A DNA stretch of 64,000 bases from Amorphoplanes friuliensis DSM 7358 (GTDB lineage Bacteria > Actinomycetota > Actinomycetes > Mycobacteriales > Micromonosporaceae), in the NCBI RefSeq assembly GCF_000494755.1, contig NC_022657.1, positions 3,262,001-3,326,000 of the forward strand. Reading direction: 5' to 3'. The notes beneath the pieces were generated by a model. The model did not search any database, had not been told where the DNA came from, and saw only the letters and a list, made by a program, of their open reading frames with translations. Position numbers and translations under genes: made by a program. The number at the start of each line of letters is the position of its first letter. The first letter of the stretch is position 1. Positions 16,270 to 26,761 of this stretch are shown here, piece by piece.

Positions 16270-17166
16270 TCAGCTGCCCGCCGACGGCCGTCCCTGACCG
16301 GTGAGCCGGATGGCGATCATGTGGCCCTCGTGGGCGTTCTTGCGGGCGCTCTCGTGGAAATCCGGTGCGGCGCAGGCGAAGAGCGTTGCACCGTCGTCCC
16401 CGCCGAGGGCGCAGGCGTAGACCGGGGTGCCCGGTTCGATCTCGTCGGTGATGGTCCCGTCGTCGAGCACGCGGACGAGACGGCTGCCGAGGGCGTCGGC
16501 GATCCACAGGCCGCCGTCCGCGTCGAGGCAGACGCCGTCGGGGGCGAGTGACAGCTCGGCCAGCGTGTCACCGAGGTTCCGGCTCTGCGGCAGCGGGCCG
16601 AAGGTCGCCCAGGGCCGCCGGTTGACGAGCTCGCCCTCGCTGGTGAGGTCGAACGCGGTGACACGGTTGCCGAACGTCTCCGCCACGACGAGCACGTTGC
16701 CGGCGGTGATGGCACTGCCGTTGGGGAACCAGAGGTCGTCGGCCACCTGCGTGACGGTTCCGTCGGGATCCACCCGGTGCAGGCCGGCGGTTCCCACCGG
16801 AGCGCCGCCCATCAGGTCGAAACCGAAGTTGCCGACGTACGCCCGGCCCTGAGCGTCGACGACCATGTCGTTGGTGTGCCCGGTGGCGTGGTTGCCCAGG
16901 TCGCCGTGGACGACCAGGGTGCCGTCCTCCTCGCGGCGCAGCAGCTTGCGGTCGCGCATCGAGACGACGAGCAGCCGGCCGTCGGGCAGCCAGCCCAGAC
17001 CGGCGGGCTGCCCGGGGACGTCGGCCTCGACCCGGCGGTCCGAGCCGTCCGGGAGCATCGAGTGGACCTGCAGGCCGTAGAAGTCGGAGAACCAGAGCCG
17101 GCCCTCACGCCAGCGCGGTGCCTCCAGGAAGTGGAAGCCGTCGGCCACCGTCTTGATCTGTGTCAT
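16270..17166 (-). CDS. SMP-30/gluconolactonase/LRE family protein
   Basis: 298 aa six-bladed beta-propeller. Diagnostic parts are HFLEAPRWREGRLWFSDFYG with the metal-binding glutamate, HTNDMVVDAQGRAYVGNFGFD and FPNGSAITAGNVLVVAETFGNRVTAFD with the conserved Asn residues, and APDGVCLDADGGLWIADALG. These enzymes hydrolyse lactones using one divalent metal. No signal peptide is seen. Its first 62 bases overlap the end of the LtrA gene, so it is the last gene of a leftward operon and is probably translationally coupled. Confidence 0.88.
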   Translation of the reverse strand: MTQIKTVADGFHFLEAPRWREGRLWFSDFYGLQVHSMLPDGSDRRVEADVPGQPAGLGWLPDGRLLVVSMRDRKLLRREEDGTLVVHGDLGNHATGHTNDMVVDAQGRAYVGNFGFDLMGGAPVGTAGLHRVDPDGTVTQVADDLWFPNGSAITAGNVLVVAETFGNRVTAFDLTSEGELVNRRPWATFGPLPQSRNLGDTLAELSLAPDGVCLDADGGLWIADALGSRLVRVLDDGTITDEIEPGTPVYACALGGDDGATLFACAAPDFHESARKNAHEGHMIAIRLTGQGRPSAGS

Positions 17167-18331
17167 GTCCGTCTCCCCGGGCTCGGCTGATCTCGACGGT
17201 AATGAGCCCGGCCAGGATCGTCACCAGGCCGATCAGTCCGACTATCGGGGGAGCGGCGGCGACCAGCGGCACCGCGGCCAGCAGAACACCGGTGGTCACG
17301 AGGCGGGTGACTCCGAGCGAACGGTGCATCCGGGCCTGGAACAGCACGTGTCCGGCCAGGTAGACCGCCGCGCCGCCGAACAGTGCCGACGCGGAGAAAT
17401 ACCCCAGCGGTGTGCTCTCGCCCGCGTGGGCGACCACACCCTCGACACCCAGCGCGGCGAGCAGGATGCCGGCGATCAGCGGGAAGTGCCCGTACGTGTA
17501 CGCCTCGACGGCCAGCCTGACTCTGCTCTCACCGGGTGCACCGGCGAGGCGTCGCTCGGCTCTTGTCGCGACCACGTCGAAGTACAGCCACCAGAAGCAC
17601 ACGGCGACACCCACGCCGAGGACGGCGACGACCACCAGCGACAGGCTGATCGGACGGCCCGCGGCGCCGACACCGATCGCGACGACCGACTCGCCCAGCG
17701 CCAGGATGACGAACAGCCCGTGCCGCTCGGTCAGATGGGTGGTGCTGTGCAGCCGCCAGTCCCCGTGCCGGGAGGTGAGATAGATGCCGGCCCAGTCCAC
17801 CACGAGCGCCGGCGTGAACAGCAGCAGCTGGACCCACCCGCCGGCGAGCGCCCCGCCGATCAGCAGACCCGCACTGCCCAGCAGGGGGATCCAGGTCACC
17901 GTGATCTGACGTCGCAGCCCGGCGTCACCGGTCGCGGCCACGGCGTACACCGCGAGGTGCACCCACCGCACCAGCAGGTACGCCGACACGAGCACGACGG
18001 GCCCGCGCAGGCCGCCGGGCGCGTCGTGCCACGCCTCCGGAATGGTCAGGGCGACCACGAACATCGCCGCCATCGCCACGACCATCCCGGCCCGCAACGG
18101 ACCCCGGTCGGCGCGCGAATGGTTGCCCAGCCACGTGTACCCGGACCACGTCCCCCACAGCAGCGCCACCATCAGCAGCCCCTGCACCACGCCGGACACG
18201 CTGTGCTCGTGGGCCAGGTAACCGATGATCTGCGTGGTCGCGAAGACGTACACGAGGTCGAAGAACAGCTCGAGCGGCGTGGCGCGATGGTCCTCGCCGG
18301 CGGGGTGCACACCCCGCGGTAATCGATCCAC
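17105..18331 (-). CDS. Low-temperature-requirement protein A (LtrA) family membrane protein
   Basis: 408 aa from GTG 18331, with GAGGAG 7 bases upstream. The opening EDHRATPLELFFDLVYVFATTQIIGYLAHE is the LtrA signature; about ten hydrophobic helices follow, with HLTERHGLFVILALGESVVAIG in the middle and a final YTYGHFPLIAGILLAALG region. The molecular role of the family is unknown; the name comes from Listeria growth in the cold. It starts 11 bases after the methyltransferase gene and overlaps the SMP-30 start, placing it inside one transcription unit. Confidence 0.9.
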   Translation of the reverse strand: MDRLPRGVHPAGEDHRATPLELFFDLVYVFATTQIIGYLAHEHSVSGVVQGLLMVALLWGTWSGYTWLGNHSRADRGPLRAGMVVAMAAMFVVALTIPEAWHDAPGGLRGPVVLVSAYLLVRWVHLAVYAVAATGDAGLRRQITVTWIPLLGSAGLLIGGALAGGWVQLLLFTPALVVDWAGIYLTSRHGDWRLHSTTHLTERHGLFVILALGESVVAIGVGAAGRPISLSLVVVAVLGVGVAVCFWWLYFDVVATRAERRLAGAPGESRVRLAVEAYTYGHFPLIAGILLAALGVEGVVAHAGESTPLGYFSASALFGGAAVYLAGHVLFQARMHRSLGVTRLVTTGVLLAAVPLVAAAPPIVGLIGLVTILAGLITVEISRARGDGHDTDQDGGRRLPLPGGTALA

Positions 18332-18342
18332 CGGGCAACTCC

Positions 18343-18942
18343 TCAGGCGGGGGAGAGAGCCGGCACGCGGGGGCGGCGGCAGAAGTAGACGAAGGCCGGC
18401 GGCAGGTTCGCCCACACCGTCCGGCCGGTGACGACCTCCTCGAACCGGTCGTTCAGCGAACCCCGCAGGCGGCGGGCCGGCGAAGCCCAGCGGCTGAACG
18501 TGTACCCGAAGGTCGTGAACACCCCGCCCGGGGCGAGGACACCGGTGACCGCGTCCAGCAGGTCGTCCTGCCGGTGCGGTGCGAACGCCACCCACGGCAG
18601 CCCGCTGACGATCACGTCCGCCCGCTGGTGCCCGCGGTCCGCCAGCACCTCACGGAGGTGGCGGGCGTCGGCCACGGCCACGTCGAGCCGCGGATAGCGT
18701 GCGGCCAGCGGGCGGGCGAAGCGCTCGTTGACCTCGACGGCGAGGTGGTGCCCGCGGCCGGTGAGCCGGTGCTGGACGGCGGCGGTGAACGCTCCCGTGC
18801 CCGGCCCGAGCTCGACGACCACCGGTGCGCCCTCCCGCGGTACGGGTGAGGTGATCACGGTGGCCAGCGAAGCGCTGCTCGGCGCGATGGCGGCGACCGT
18901 GAACGGGTCGCGCAGGAACTCCCGCAGGAACGTGCCCCTCAT
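18343..18942 (-). CDS. Class I SAM-dependent methyltransferase, phospholipid N-methyltransferase-like
   Basis: 199 aa. Motif I VVELGPGTGAFT, the acidic end of beta-2 in HLAVEVNERFA, and the post-core VSGLPWVAFAP identify a class I Rossmann methyltransferase. The N-terminus FLREFLRDPFTVAAIAPSSASLA closely resembles bacterial phospholipid/ornithine-lipid methyltransferases (PmtA-like), so a membrane lipid amine is a plausible substrate; this is inference. The start codon overlaps the stop of the upstream hydrolase in an ATGA, a sign of translational coupling. Confidence 0.83.
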   Translation of the reverse strand: MRGTFLREFLRDPFTVAAIAPSSASLATVITSPVPREGAPVVVELGPGTGAFTAAVQHRLTGRGHHLAVEVNERFARPLAARYPRLDVAVADARHLREVLADRGHQRADVIVSGLPWVAFAPHRQDDLLDAVTGVLAPGGVFTTFGYTFSRWASPARRLRGSLNDRFEEVVTGRTVWANLPPAFVYFCRRPRVPALSPA

Positions 18943-19901
18943 CGCCCGGTTTCCAGGGTGCGGGCGAGCCATTCGGTACGCGTACGGCGCGCCGCCTCGG
19001 ACAGGCCTGCCTGCGGGAAGAGCGCGTCGAAGCCGTGGAACCCGCCGGCCCAGACGTGCAGGTCGGCGCGTCCGCCCGCCGCCCAGATCCGGGACGCGTA
19101 CTCGACGTCCTCGTCGCGGAAGACCTCGGCCGTGCCGGCGTCGACGTAGGTCGGCGGCAGGTTCGAGAGGTCGTCGGCCACGGCCGGTGAGGCGTACCCG
19201 GAGACGGCCCGGCCGGGGTTGTCGCCGAGCACCGATTCCCAGCCGAACGCGTTCATCTCGCGGCTCCACACGCCCGGCCCGCCGGCGAACTGCTCGCTGG
19301 AGGTGGTGGCGTTGCGGTGGTCGAGCATGGGACAGATCAGCAGCTGGGCGGCGATCTCCGGGGTGCCTTGGTCGCGGGCCATCAGGGTGAGCCCGGCGGC
19401 CAGACCACCACCGGCGCTGATGCCGGCGACCACGATGCGGGCGGGGTCGATGCCGAGTTCGGCGGCGTTCGCGGCGATCCACCGCAGGCCCTGGTAGCCG
19501 TCGTCGACCAGGGTCGTGCCGGTGACTTCGGGCGCCAGGCGGTAGTCGATGGTGACGACCACGGCGCCGAACCGGTCGAGCCATTCCAGGGGGATGTCGA
19601 GCTGTGAGAAACGGTCGCCCATCACCATTCCGCCGCCGTGCAACCAATAGACACAGGGCGCCCCGGGTACGCGGTCAGCGGCCGCCGGGCTGAAGATCGA
19701 CAGGGGGAGTGGTGTGCCGTCGGACGCGGGGACGGTGACCTCGCGGCGCTCGACGGTGCGTCCTTCGAGGAGCGGCTCCACGGGCACGTGCGAGTAGGGG
19801 CGGATCTGGGCGAGCATGTCGCGGTCTAGCGCGGGTACGGGCGGCAGGCCGGCGAGCAGCGCGCCGAGCTCGGGATCGAACGGGGGCCGGACCGTGGTCA
19901 T
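18939..19901 (-). CDS. Alpha/beta hydrolase, hormone-sensitive-lipase family
   Basis: 320 aa. The oxyanion motif HGGGMVMG and the nucleophile elbow GISAGGG are diagnostic of the HSL (family IV) esterases; an aspartate in YVDAGTAEVFRDED and a histidine in WAGGFHGFDALFP complete the triad. It is cytoplasmic, with no signal peptide, and should hydrolyse short-chain esters of an unknown substrate. It lies second in the leftward operon after the ABM gene (32-base gap) and overlaps the methyltransferase start by 4 bases. Confidence 0.9.
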   Translation of the reverse strand: MTTVRPPFDPELGALLAGLPPVPALDRDMLAQIRPYSHVPVEPLLEGRTVERREVTVPASDGTPLPLSIFSPAAADRVPGAPCVYWLHGGGMVMGDRFSQLDIPLEWLDRFGAVVVTIDYRLAPEVTGTTLVDDGYQGLRWIAANAAELGIDPARIVVAGISAGGGLAAGLTLMARDQGTPEIAAQLLICPMLDHRNATTSSEQFAGGPGVWSREMNAFGWESVLGDNPGRAVSGYASPAVADDLSNLPPTYVDAGTAEVFRDEDVEYASRIWAAGGRADLHVWAGGFHGFDALFPQAGLSEAARRTRTEWLARTLETGR

Positions 19902-19933
19902 GAACAGGTTCCTGTCGTCGGAGGAGGGGGAGC

Positions 19934-20239
19934 TCAGAGGGCGGCTTTACCGCCGACAGGGACCTCGTCGGTGTAGACCGACTCACCGGCGAGCAGCGGC
20001 TGGAGCTGCGCGACCAGGGCCTGCGCCTCGGCGGTGGCGAAGAACGCGCTGTGCGCCTCCGGTGTCGTCCAGCCCTCGGTGACGTGCACGACGTCGCTGT
20101 CCGAGGCCGACCGGCCGACCAGGAAGACGACGCAGTCCTCGTTCTTCAGCGACGGCGCCGCGAGCAGCAGGCGGATCAGCTCGTCACCCCGGCCCGGCTG
20201 CGCGGTCATGGTGGCGTGGAAGCCGTGGTCGATGGTCAT
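19934..20239 (-). CDS. Antibiotic biosynthesis monooxygenase (ABM) domain protein
   Basis: 101 aa ferredoxin-like dimeric alpha-beta barrel. The pattern HATMTAQPGRGDELIRLLLAA, then VVFLVGRSASDSDVVHVTEGWTTPEAHSAFFATAEAQALVAQ, is a typical stand-alone ABM/YgiN-like protein. Members oxidise quinols or aromatic substrates without a metal or flavin cofactor, or act in signalling; the substrate here is unknown. It heads the leftward run of five genes ending in SMP-30, with GAGGAG upstream of the start. The AraC gene lies upstream in the same direction. Confidence 0.83.
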   Translation of the reverse strand: MTIDHGFHATMTAQPGRGDELIRLLLAAPSLKNEDCVVFLVGRSASDSDVVHVTEGWTTPEAHSAFFATAEAQALVAQLQPLLAGESVYTDEVPVGGKAAL

Positions 20240-20326
20240 GAAAGGTCTCCTCGCCCGGGCGCAGCCCTCCCGCCGGTACCGGCCAGGGAATGATCGACTT
20301 GCCCACAGCCGGGGAGGCTAATGGCG

Positions 20327-20351
20327 AAAAACCCGCGATCGGGCCTGCGGG
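20327..20351 (-). terminator. Small U-tailed terminator after the AraC gene
   Basis: Read leftward: CCCGC, a 10-base loop, GCGGG, then TTTTT. The five-base stem is short but is followed by a true T tract, rare in this window. It lies 36 bases after the AraC stop and before the ABM gene, suggesting that the AraC gene is transcribed separately from the ABM operon. Confidence 0.45.
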
Positions 20352-20387
20352 CAGGATCGAGCAAGAGGTCGCCAGTTTCGGACGATC

Positions 20388-21287
20388 TCAGCCCGCTGCG
20401 GCCGTCCGGGTGCGCCGGTGGAAGCGGCCCGCGTCGCGGCTGGGCGGACCGCCGAACTGCCGCCGGTAGTCGCGGCTGAACTGCGACGGGCTCTCGTACC
20501 CGACACGGCGGCTGACACCGGCGATGTCGGTGGGGTCGGCGGCCAGCAGGAGCCGGGCGTGCTGCAGGCGGATCTGCTTCTGGAACTGGATGGGACTCAT
20601 CGCGGTCACGGCCTGGAAGTTGCGATGGAACGCGGAGACGCTCATGCCCGCCAGCTGCGCGACGTCCTCGACCCGGAACGCCTGCGCGTAGTGGTCGCGG
20701 ATCCACTGCACCGCACGGGCGACGTGACTCAGATTGCTGTCCGGCAGGCCGAACTGCCGCAGCATCGCCCCCTGGTCACCGGTGATCAGCCGCCAGAGGA
20801 TCTCGCGCTTGATCAGCGGCGCCAGCACGGCGATGTCCCGGGGCTGGTCCAGCAGCCGGACGAGCCGGGTGAAGGCCTCGATCAGGTCGGTGGAGGCGGT
20901 GCTGACGGCCAGACCCGGCGGGGTGTCCGGCCCGGCCGCGGGCAGGTCACCCGGACCCGCCTGCAGCACGATCTCCGCGATGGCGGACGGGTGCAGATTG
21001 AGCCCCACACCGAGCCCGGGCAGGCCCGGAGCGGCCTCACTGAAGTACGCCGTCACGGGCAGGTCCACGGAAGCGACGAGGAACTGCCCGGCCCGGTACT
21101 CGTACAGGCGGTCGCCGAGCGCGAACCTTTTGGTGCCCTGGGCGACCAGAGCCAGGACCTTCCCGTACGTGGTCGGCCGGGGCGGGAACGGGCGGTCGGC
21201 CCGGAAGATGAGCACATCCTCGATCGGTGTGCTGACGTCGGGCCGCGCATGGCGGGCGAGCAGACCACGGAGTTCGTCGAGGGGCAT
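20388..21287 (-). CDS. AraC-family regulator with AraC_N cupin domain
   Basis: 299 aa from ATG 21287. The N-terminal part (TPIEDVLIFRADRPFPPRPTTYGKVLALVAQGTK, then GQFLVASVDLPVTAYFSEA) is the AraC_N ligand domain. The C-terminal 100 residues hold two HTH motifs (FRVEDVAQLAGMSVSAFHRNFQAVTAMSPIQFQKQIRLQHARLLL; DIAGVSRRVGYESPSQFSRDYRRQFG). Relatives control oxidoreductase and efflux genes. The ABM-to-SMP-30 series starts 148 bases downstream on the same strand and is the obvious candidate target. An in-frame extension to 21416 has no family support. Confidence 0.9.
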   Translation of the reverse strand: MPLDELRGLLARHARPDVSTPIEDVLIFRADRPFPPRPTTYGKVLALVAQGTKRFALGDRLYEYRAGQFLVASVDLPVTAYFSEAAPGLPGLGVGLNLHPSAIAEIVLQAGPGDLPAAGPDTPPGLAVSTASTDLIEAFTRLVRLLDQPRDIAVLAPLIKREILWRLITGDQGAMLRQFGLPDSNLSHVARAVQWIRDHYAQAFRVEDVAQLAGMSVSAFHRNFQAVTAMSPIQFQKQIRLQHARLLLAADPTDIAGVSRRVGYESPSQFSRDYRRQFGGPPSRDAGRFHRRTRTAAAG

Positions 21288-21354
21288 GGGGTCGATTGAA
21301 GCACCCGCCGGCCGGGTGCCGCATCGAGCGGCGCCCGGCCGGGTCAGTGCACAC

Positions 21355-22578
21355 TCAGCGTTCGCACCTCCAGCTGATGGCGCCGGAGCTGCCGTCGAAC
21401 GGCAGGCCGACAACAACGCCGGTGTCCGAGACCGCGATCGGCTCGCCCTTGACGTCGTCGTCGGCGAGCTGCAGTTCGACGTTGGCGTCGTCGCGCATGA
21501 TCGTGCCGGCCGAGGCGATCCACCCCGAGGCGTTGATGCTGTTGCCGGGGGCGTCGACGGCCACCTCGGTCACCTCACCCGTCTTGAGGTTCCAGCGGGC
21601 GACCGCACCGGCGGGCCACAGGTTCCCGGTGGCCCAGTCGCCCCTGGCCTCGTACACGGAACCGTTCTGGCCCTGGGGGTTCTCGAGCTTGGTGCCCTTG
21701 CCCTGCGGGGTCCAGACGTAGGAATTCAGGTCCGAGATCTGCGAGCCCTTGGCCAGGACACCGACGATCCGGTCGTCGTCGAGGATGCTGCGGGCCTCGG
21801 CGCCGAGGGGCAGCGGCAGCTTGGTGGCCGTCTGCGCGCCGGCTTTCCAGAGCATGACGGCGTCGATGCGATTGCCGGCGGTGCTCTGACGGGTGGCGTT
21901 GGCGACGATGTCACCGGCCGTGTTGATCTCGGCCGATTCGAAGGTCCACTTGCCCGTGAGCGGGGTCAGCTTGTGCGGGACACCCCCGGTGTAACGGATG
22001 ACGGCGTCGGCCCACTTGTCCTTGGGGCCGGCGATGGCCGCCACCACACCGTCGGCGTTGACCGCGGACGCCGAGACCCAGTCACCCAGTTTGGGCAGGG
22101 CCTGCGGGGTGCCGTCGGTCCACAGGATCGCCTGGGAGTCACCGACACCGGCCACCTTGCCCTCTGGGGTGTCGAGCTCACTCATGCGTACGTCGTTCCC
22201 GACGATGTACCGGCCGCTCGTGTCCACCGCCACGGGCTGCACCGTGGTCATCCCCGCCGGCACCGCCAGCATCTTCCCGGCACACCGCACGGTCGGCAGC
22301 CCCGGAACCGCCGTCGGCTCCCGCGGCCCCTCCGCCGACGCGCTGGACGCCGGCTCGTCACCGATCGGGTTCGTCGTCCCGCCGCCGCCGGGGTTGAGCA
22401 GCACCGACGGCACCCCGACCAGCAACCCGGTCGCCAGCGCCACCCCGCAGGCAGCCCGCACCGTGCGCCGCTGCAGGACCCGCTTGCGCCCCTGGGCGAC
22501 CAGCGTCTCCACCCGCAGCCCGGTCGGGGGCACGTCGACGGCGTCCAGCCGGTCCCGCAGGTCGTTCTCGCTGATCAT
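21355..22578 (-). CDS. Membrane-anchored HAF-repeat protein, likely anti-sigma partner
   Basis: 407 aa. A cytoplasmic N-terminus of about 40 residues (SENDLRDRLDAVDVPPTGLRVETLVAQGRKRVLQRR) precedes one membrane helix (about 42-62). The outside part is beta-propeller-like with HAF-type repeats (AILWTDGTPQALP, SASAVNADGVVAAI, ESAEINTAGDIVANAT, NSINASGWIASAG). The start overlaps the sigma-factor stop by 4 bases (ATGA), so the two are translated as a pair. Position and topology suggest it senses an external signal and restrains the sigma factor, but no zinc anti-sigma HxxxCxxC motif is present, so that role is inference. Confidence 0.7.
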   Translation of the reverse strand: MISENDLRDRLDAVDVPPTGLRVETLVAQGRKRVLQRRTVRAACGVALATGLLVGVPSVLLNPGGGGTTNPIGDEPASSASAEGPREPTAVPGLPTVRCAGKMLAVPAGMTTVQPVAVDTSGRYIVGNDVRMSELDTPEGKVAGVGDSQAILWTDGTPQALPKLGDWVSASAVNADGVVAAIAGPKDKWADAVIRYTGGVPHKLTPLTGKWTFESAEINTAGDIVANATRQSTAGNRIDAVMLWKAGAQTATKLPLPLGAEARSILDDDRIVGVLAKGSQISDLNSYVWTPQGKGTKLENPQGQNGSVYEARGDWATGNLWPAGAVARWNLKTGEVTEVAVDAPGNSINASGWIASAGTIMRDDANVELQLADDDVKGEPIAVSDTGVVVGLPFDGSSGAISWRCER

Positions 22579-23105
22579 GATGCGTCCCTCATTCCCTGTA
22601 CGGTGCCGACGTGGCCTTCCTGGTGAAGCGCCGCTCGCAGAGTCGCCAGCCCCCGCGCACACTGGCTCTTGACGTTGCCCACGGAGCACTTGAGTGCCTC
22701 CGCGGTGGCTTCGACCGACAGATCGCCGAAGTAGCGCAGCACCACGACGGCCCGCTGCCCCTTCGGCAACGCCCGCAACGCTGTGATCAGCTCTTCCCGC
22801 TCGGCGAGCCCGTGATCCGCCGAGTCGGCGGTGGCCGCCTGCACCGGGGCGTCACTCAGACGGACGCGTGACCAGCGCAGCCGCCGCTCGTCCAGGTAAC
22901 GCCGGACCAGGATGGTGTGCACGTACGCGTCGACGTTGTCAGCCGCGGTGACCCGCTTCCACTGCACGTAGAGCGACGTCAGCGTCGCCTGGACGATGTC
23001 GTCCGCCCGGTGCGCGTCACCGCAGAGCATGTACGCCGTGCGGTGCAGGCTGTGCAATCGCCCGCTGACGTACTCGATGTATTCCCGTTCCTGCTCGGGC
23101 CGCAT
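22575..23105 (-). CDS. ECF RNA polymerase sigma factor, SigE family
   Basis: 176 aa from ATG 23105, chosen because GAAGGGAG lies just upstream and a likely promoter start falls near 23130, inside the longer 185-aa reading. Region 2 reads HRTAYMLCGDAHRADDIVQATLTSLYVQWKRV; region 4 reads LPKGQRAVVVLRYFGDLSVEATAEALKCSVGNVKSQCARGLATLR. These match the actinobacterial SigE-type ECF group. It would direct a small stress or envelope regulon, and it is coupled to the membrane HAF-repeat protein. Confidence 0.92.
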   Translation of the reverse strand: MRPEQEREYIEYVSGRLHSLHRTAYMLCGDAHRADDIVQATLTSLYVQWKRVTAADNVDAYVHTILVRRYLDERRLRWSRVRLSDAPVQAATADSADHGLAEREELITALRALPKGQRAVVVLRYFGDLSVEATAEALKCSVGNVKSQCARGLATLRAALHQEGHVGTVQGMRDAS

Positions 23106-23136
23106 CCCGCTCCCTTCACCGGCCGCATTCACTCCT

Positions 23137-23165
23137 CAGTCGCGCCCGGCCGTCAGAAGGGTTGC
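23137..23165 (-). promoter_or_regulatory. Candidate ECF-type promoter of the sigma gene
   Basis: Read leftward: GCAACC (-35, 23160-23165), 17 bases, CGACTG (-10, 23137-23142), resembling the GCAAC/CGTC pattern of SigE-group promoters. Transcription would begin near 23130, downstream of the alternative upstream start codon, which supports the start at 23105 and suggests autoregulation. Confidence 0.5.
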
Positions 23166-23297
23166 ACGCGTCGTCACGCGGGTTCGGAAAACGGTGCGTC
23201 CACCGGGCTTCGCCCACTGTTCATCCCGATCAGCAGGTGGCCACCGGCCGTCTTCACCACACTGGGAGCAACAAAATCGCGACGAAAGGTGACGGCG

Positions 23298-23474
23298 ATG
23301 ATCGTCGCAGAGGTGGTTGTCCTCCTGCTGTTCGGAACCACGACCTGGCTTGCGCAGGACAGATCGCCCACACGGCACGAGAAGCGGCGTAACCGGCTGA
23401 CAGTGGGGGCGCTGGCCCTGAGCGCCGCTGTTGTCGTGAGCGCCGCTGTCGGTGTCGCGTTGACCTGGTCGTGA
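23298..23474 (+). CDS. Putative 58-aa membrane protein
   Basis: ATG 23298 is preceded by GAAAGG with good spacing. Two hydrophobic helices (IVAEVVVLLLFGTTTWLA; VGALALSAAVVVSAAVGVAL) flank a basic loop DRSPTRHEKRRNR, which fits a two-pass small membrane protein with its loop in the cytoplasm. I recognise no family. The ribosome binding site and membrane pattern are the only support. It lies divergent from the sigma gene in a gap that otherwise holds only the sigma promoter. Confidence 0.45.
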   Translation: MIVAEVVVLLLFGTTTWLAQDRSPTRHEKRRNRLTVGALALSAAVVVSAAVGVALTWS

Positions 23475-23498
23475 CGAGCGCCCGTCCGAGGCCGCGGG

Positions 23499-23780
23499 TC
23501 AGTCGGCCCGGTCGGCCGGGGGGAGTTCGAGGGCGCTGCTCATCCGGCTGACGTACTGCGCGGCGAGCGCCACGCTGTCGGCGGCGAGGGTCAGCCGGTG
23601 GCCGGCGCCGATCGGGCGGCCCGCCGAGAGGTGACCGCGGATGCGCTCGAACGCGGCGATGTGGTCGTCGACGGTGGCGAGCACGAAGACCGAGAGGTCC
23701 ACGGCCGGGGCCGGTAGCGGTCGGGTTTCCATGGCGGCGGCTCCCTGGGCGGCGTGCGGTGCCCGATCATCGTCGGTCAT
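23499..23780 (-). CDS. Hypothetical 93-aa protein
   Basis: A short, mostly helical protein with a hydrophobic strand VDLSVFVLATVDDHIAAFERIRGHLSAGRPIGAGHRLTLAADS and an acidic end. No catalytic or binding motif and no signal peptide. I do not recognise a family. It stands alone between the small membrane ORF (convergent) and the furA promoter region, where it is divergent from furA. Codon use fits the genome and third-position GC is high, so it is probably real. Confidence 0.5.
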   Translation of the reverse strand: MTDDDRAPHAAQGAAAMETRPLPAPAVDLSVFVLATVDDHIAAFERIRGHLSAGRPIGAGHRLTLAADSVALAAQYVSRMSSALELPPADRAD

Positions 23781-23940
23781 CGCGGGAGCTGCGGGTGCAC
23801 TTATCGAGCTTTGTCGGGTGAAGCCCGACCAGGCAGGTCAGCCCGGCAGGGGCCGCACGGCCTGGAGTGACAGGTGAGGTCGCCGGGTGGGGGCGGAGCG
23901 TCGGTGAGGCGTACGGGAAAGGTTCTTGTCTCGGCCAAAC

Positions 23941-23970
23941 TTGAATTGTTCCAGAAAAGTCGACTATGTT
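23941..23970 (+). promoter_or_regulatory. furA promoter with AT-rich FurA-box-like sequence
   Basis: TTGAAT (-35, 23941-23946) and TATGTT (-10, 23965-23970) are 18 bases apart, with TTCCAGAAAAG between them. This resembles the mycobacterial furA-katG promoter and FurA operator as I recall it. The transcript would begin about six bases after the -10, at the GTG start itself. Confidence 0.6.
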
Positions 23971-23976
23971 GGTCCG

Positions 23977-26702
<2,726 letters not shown>

Positions 26703-26717
26703 GCCGTCCCGTGTGAC

Positions 26718-26751
26718 CGAGCCCGGCCGATCCGTTGATCGGCCGGGCTCG
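26718..26751. terminator. Intrinsic terminator after katG
   Basis: Perfect 15-bp stem (CGAGCCCGGCCGATC and its complement, 26718-26732 and 26737-26751) with a CGTT loop, between the converging katG and hydrolase genes. It should serve both directions. Confidence 0.88.
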
Positions 26752-26761
26752 TCCCGTCGAG

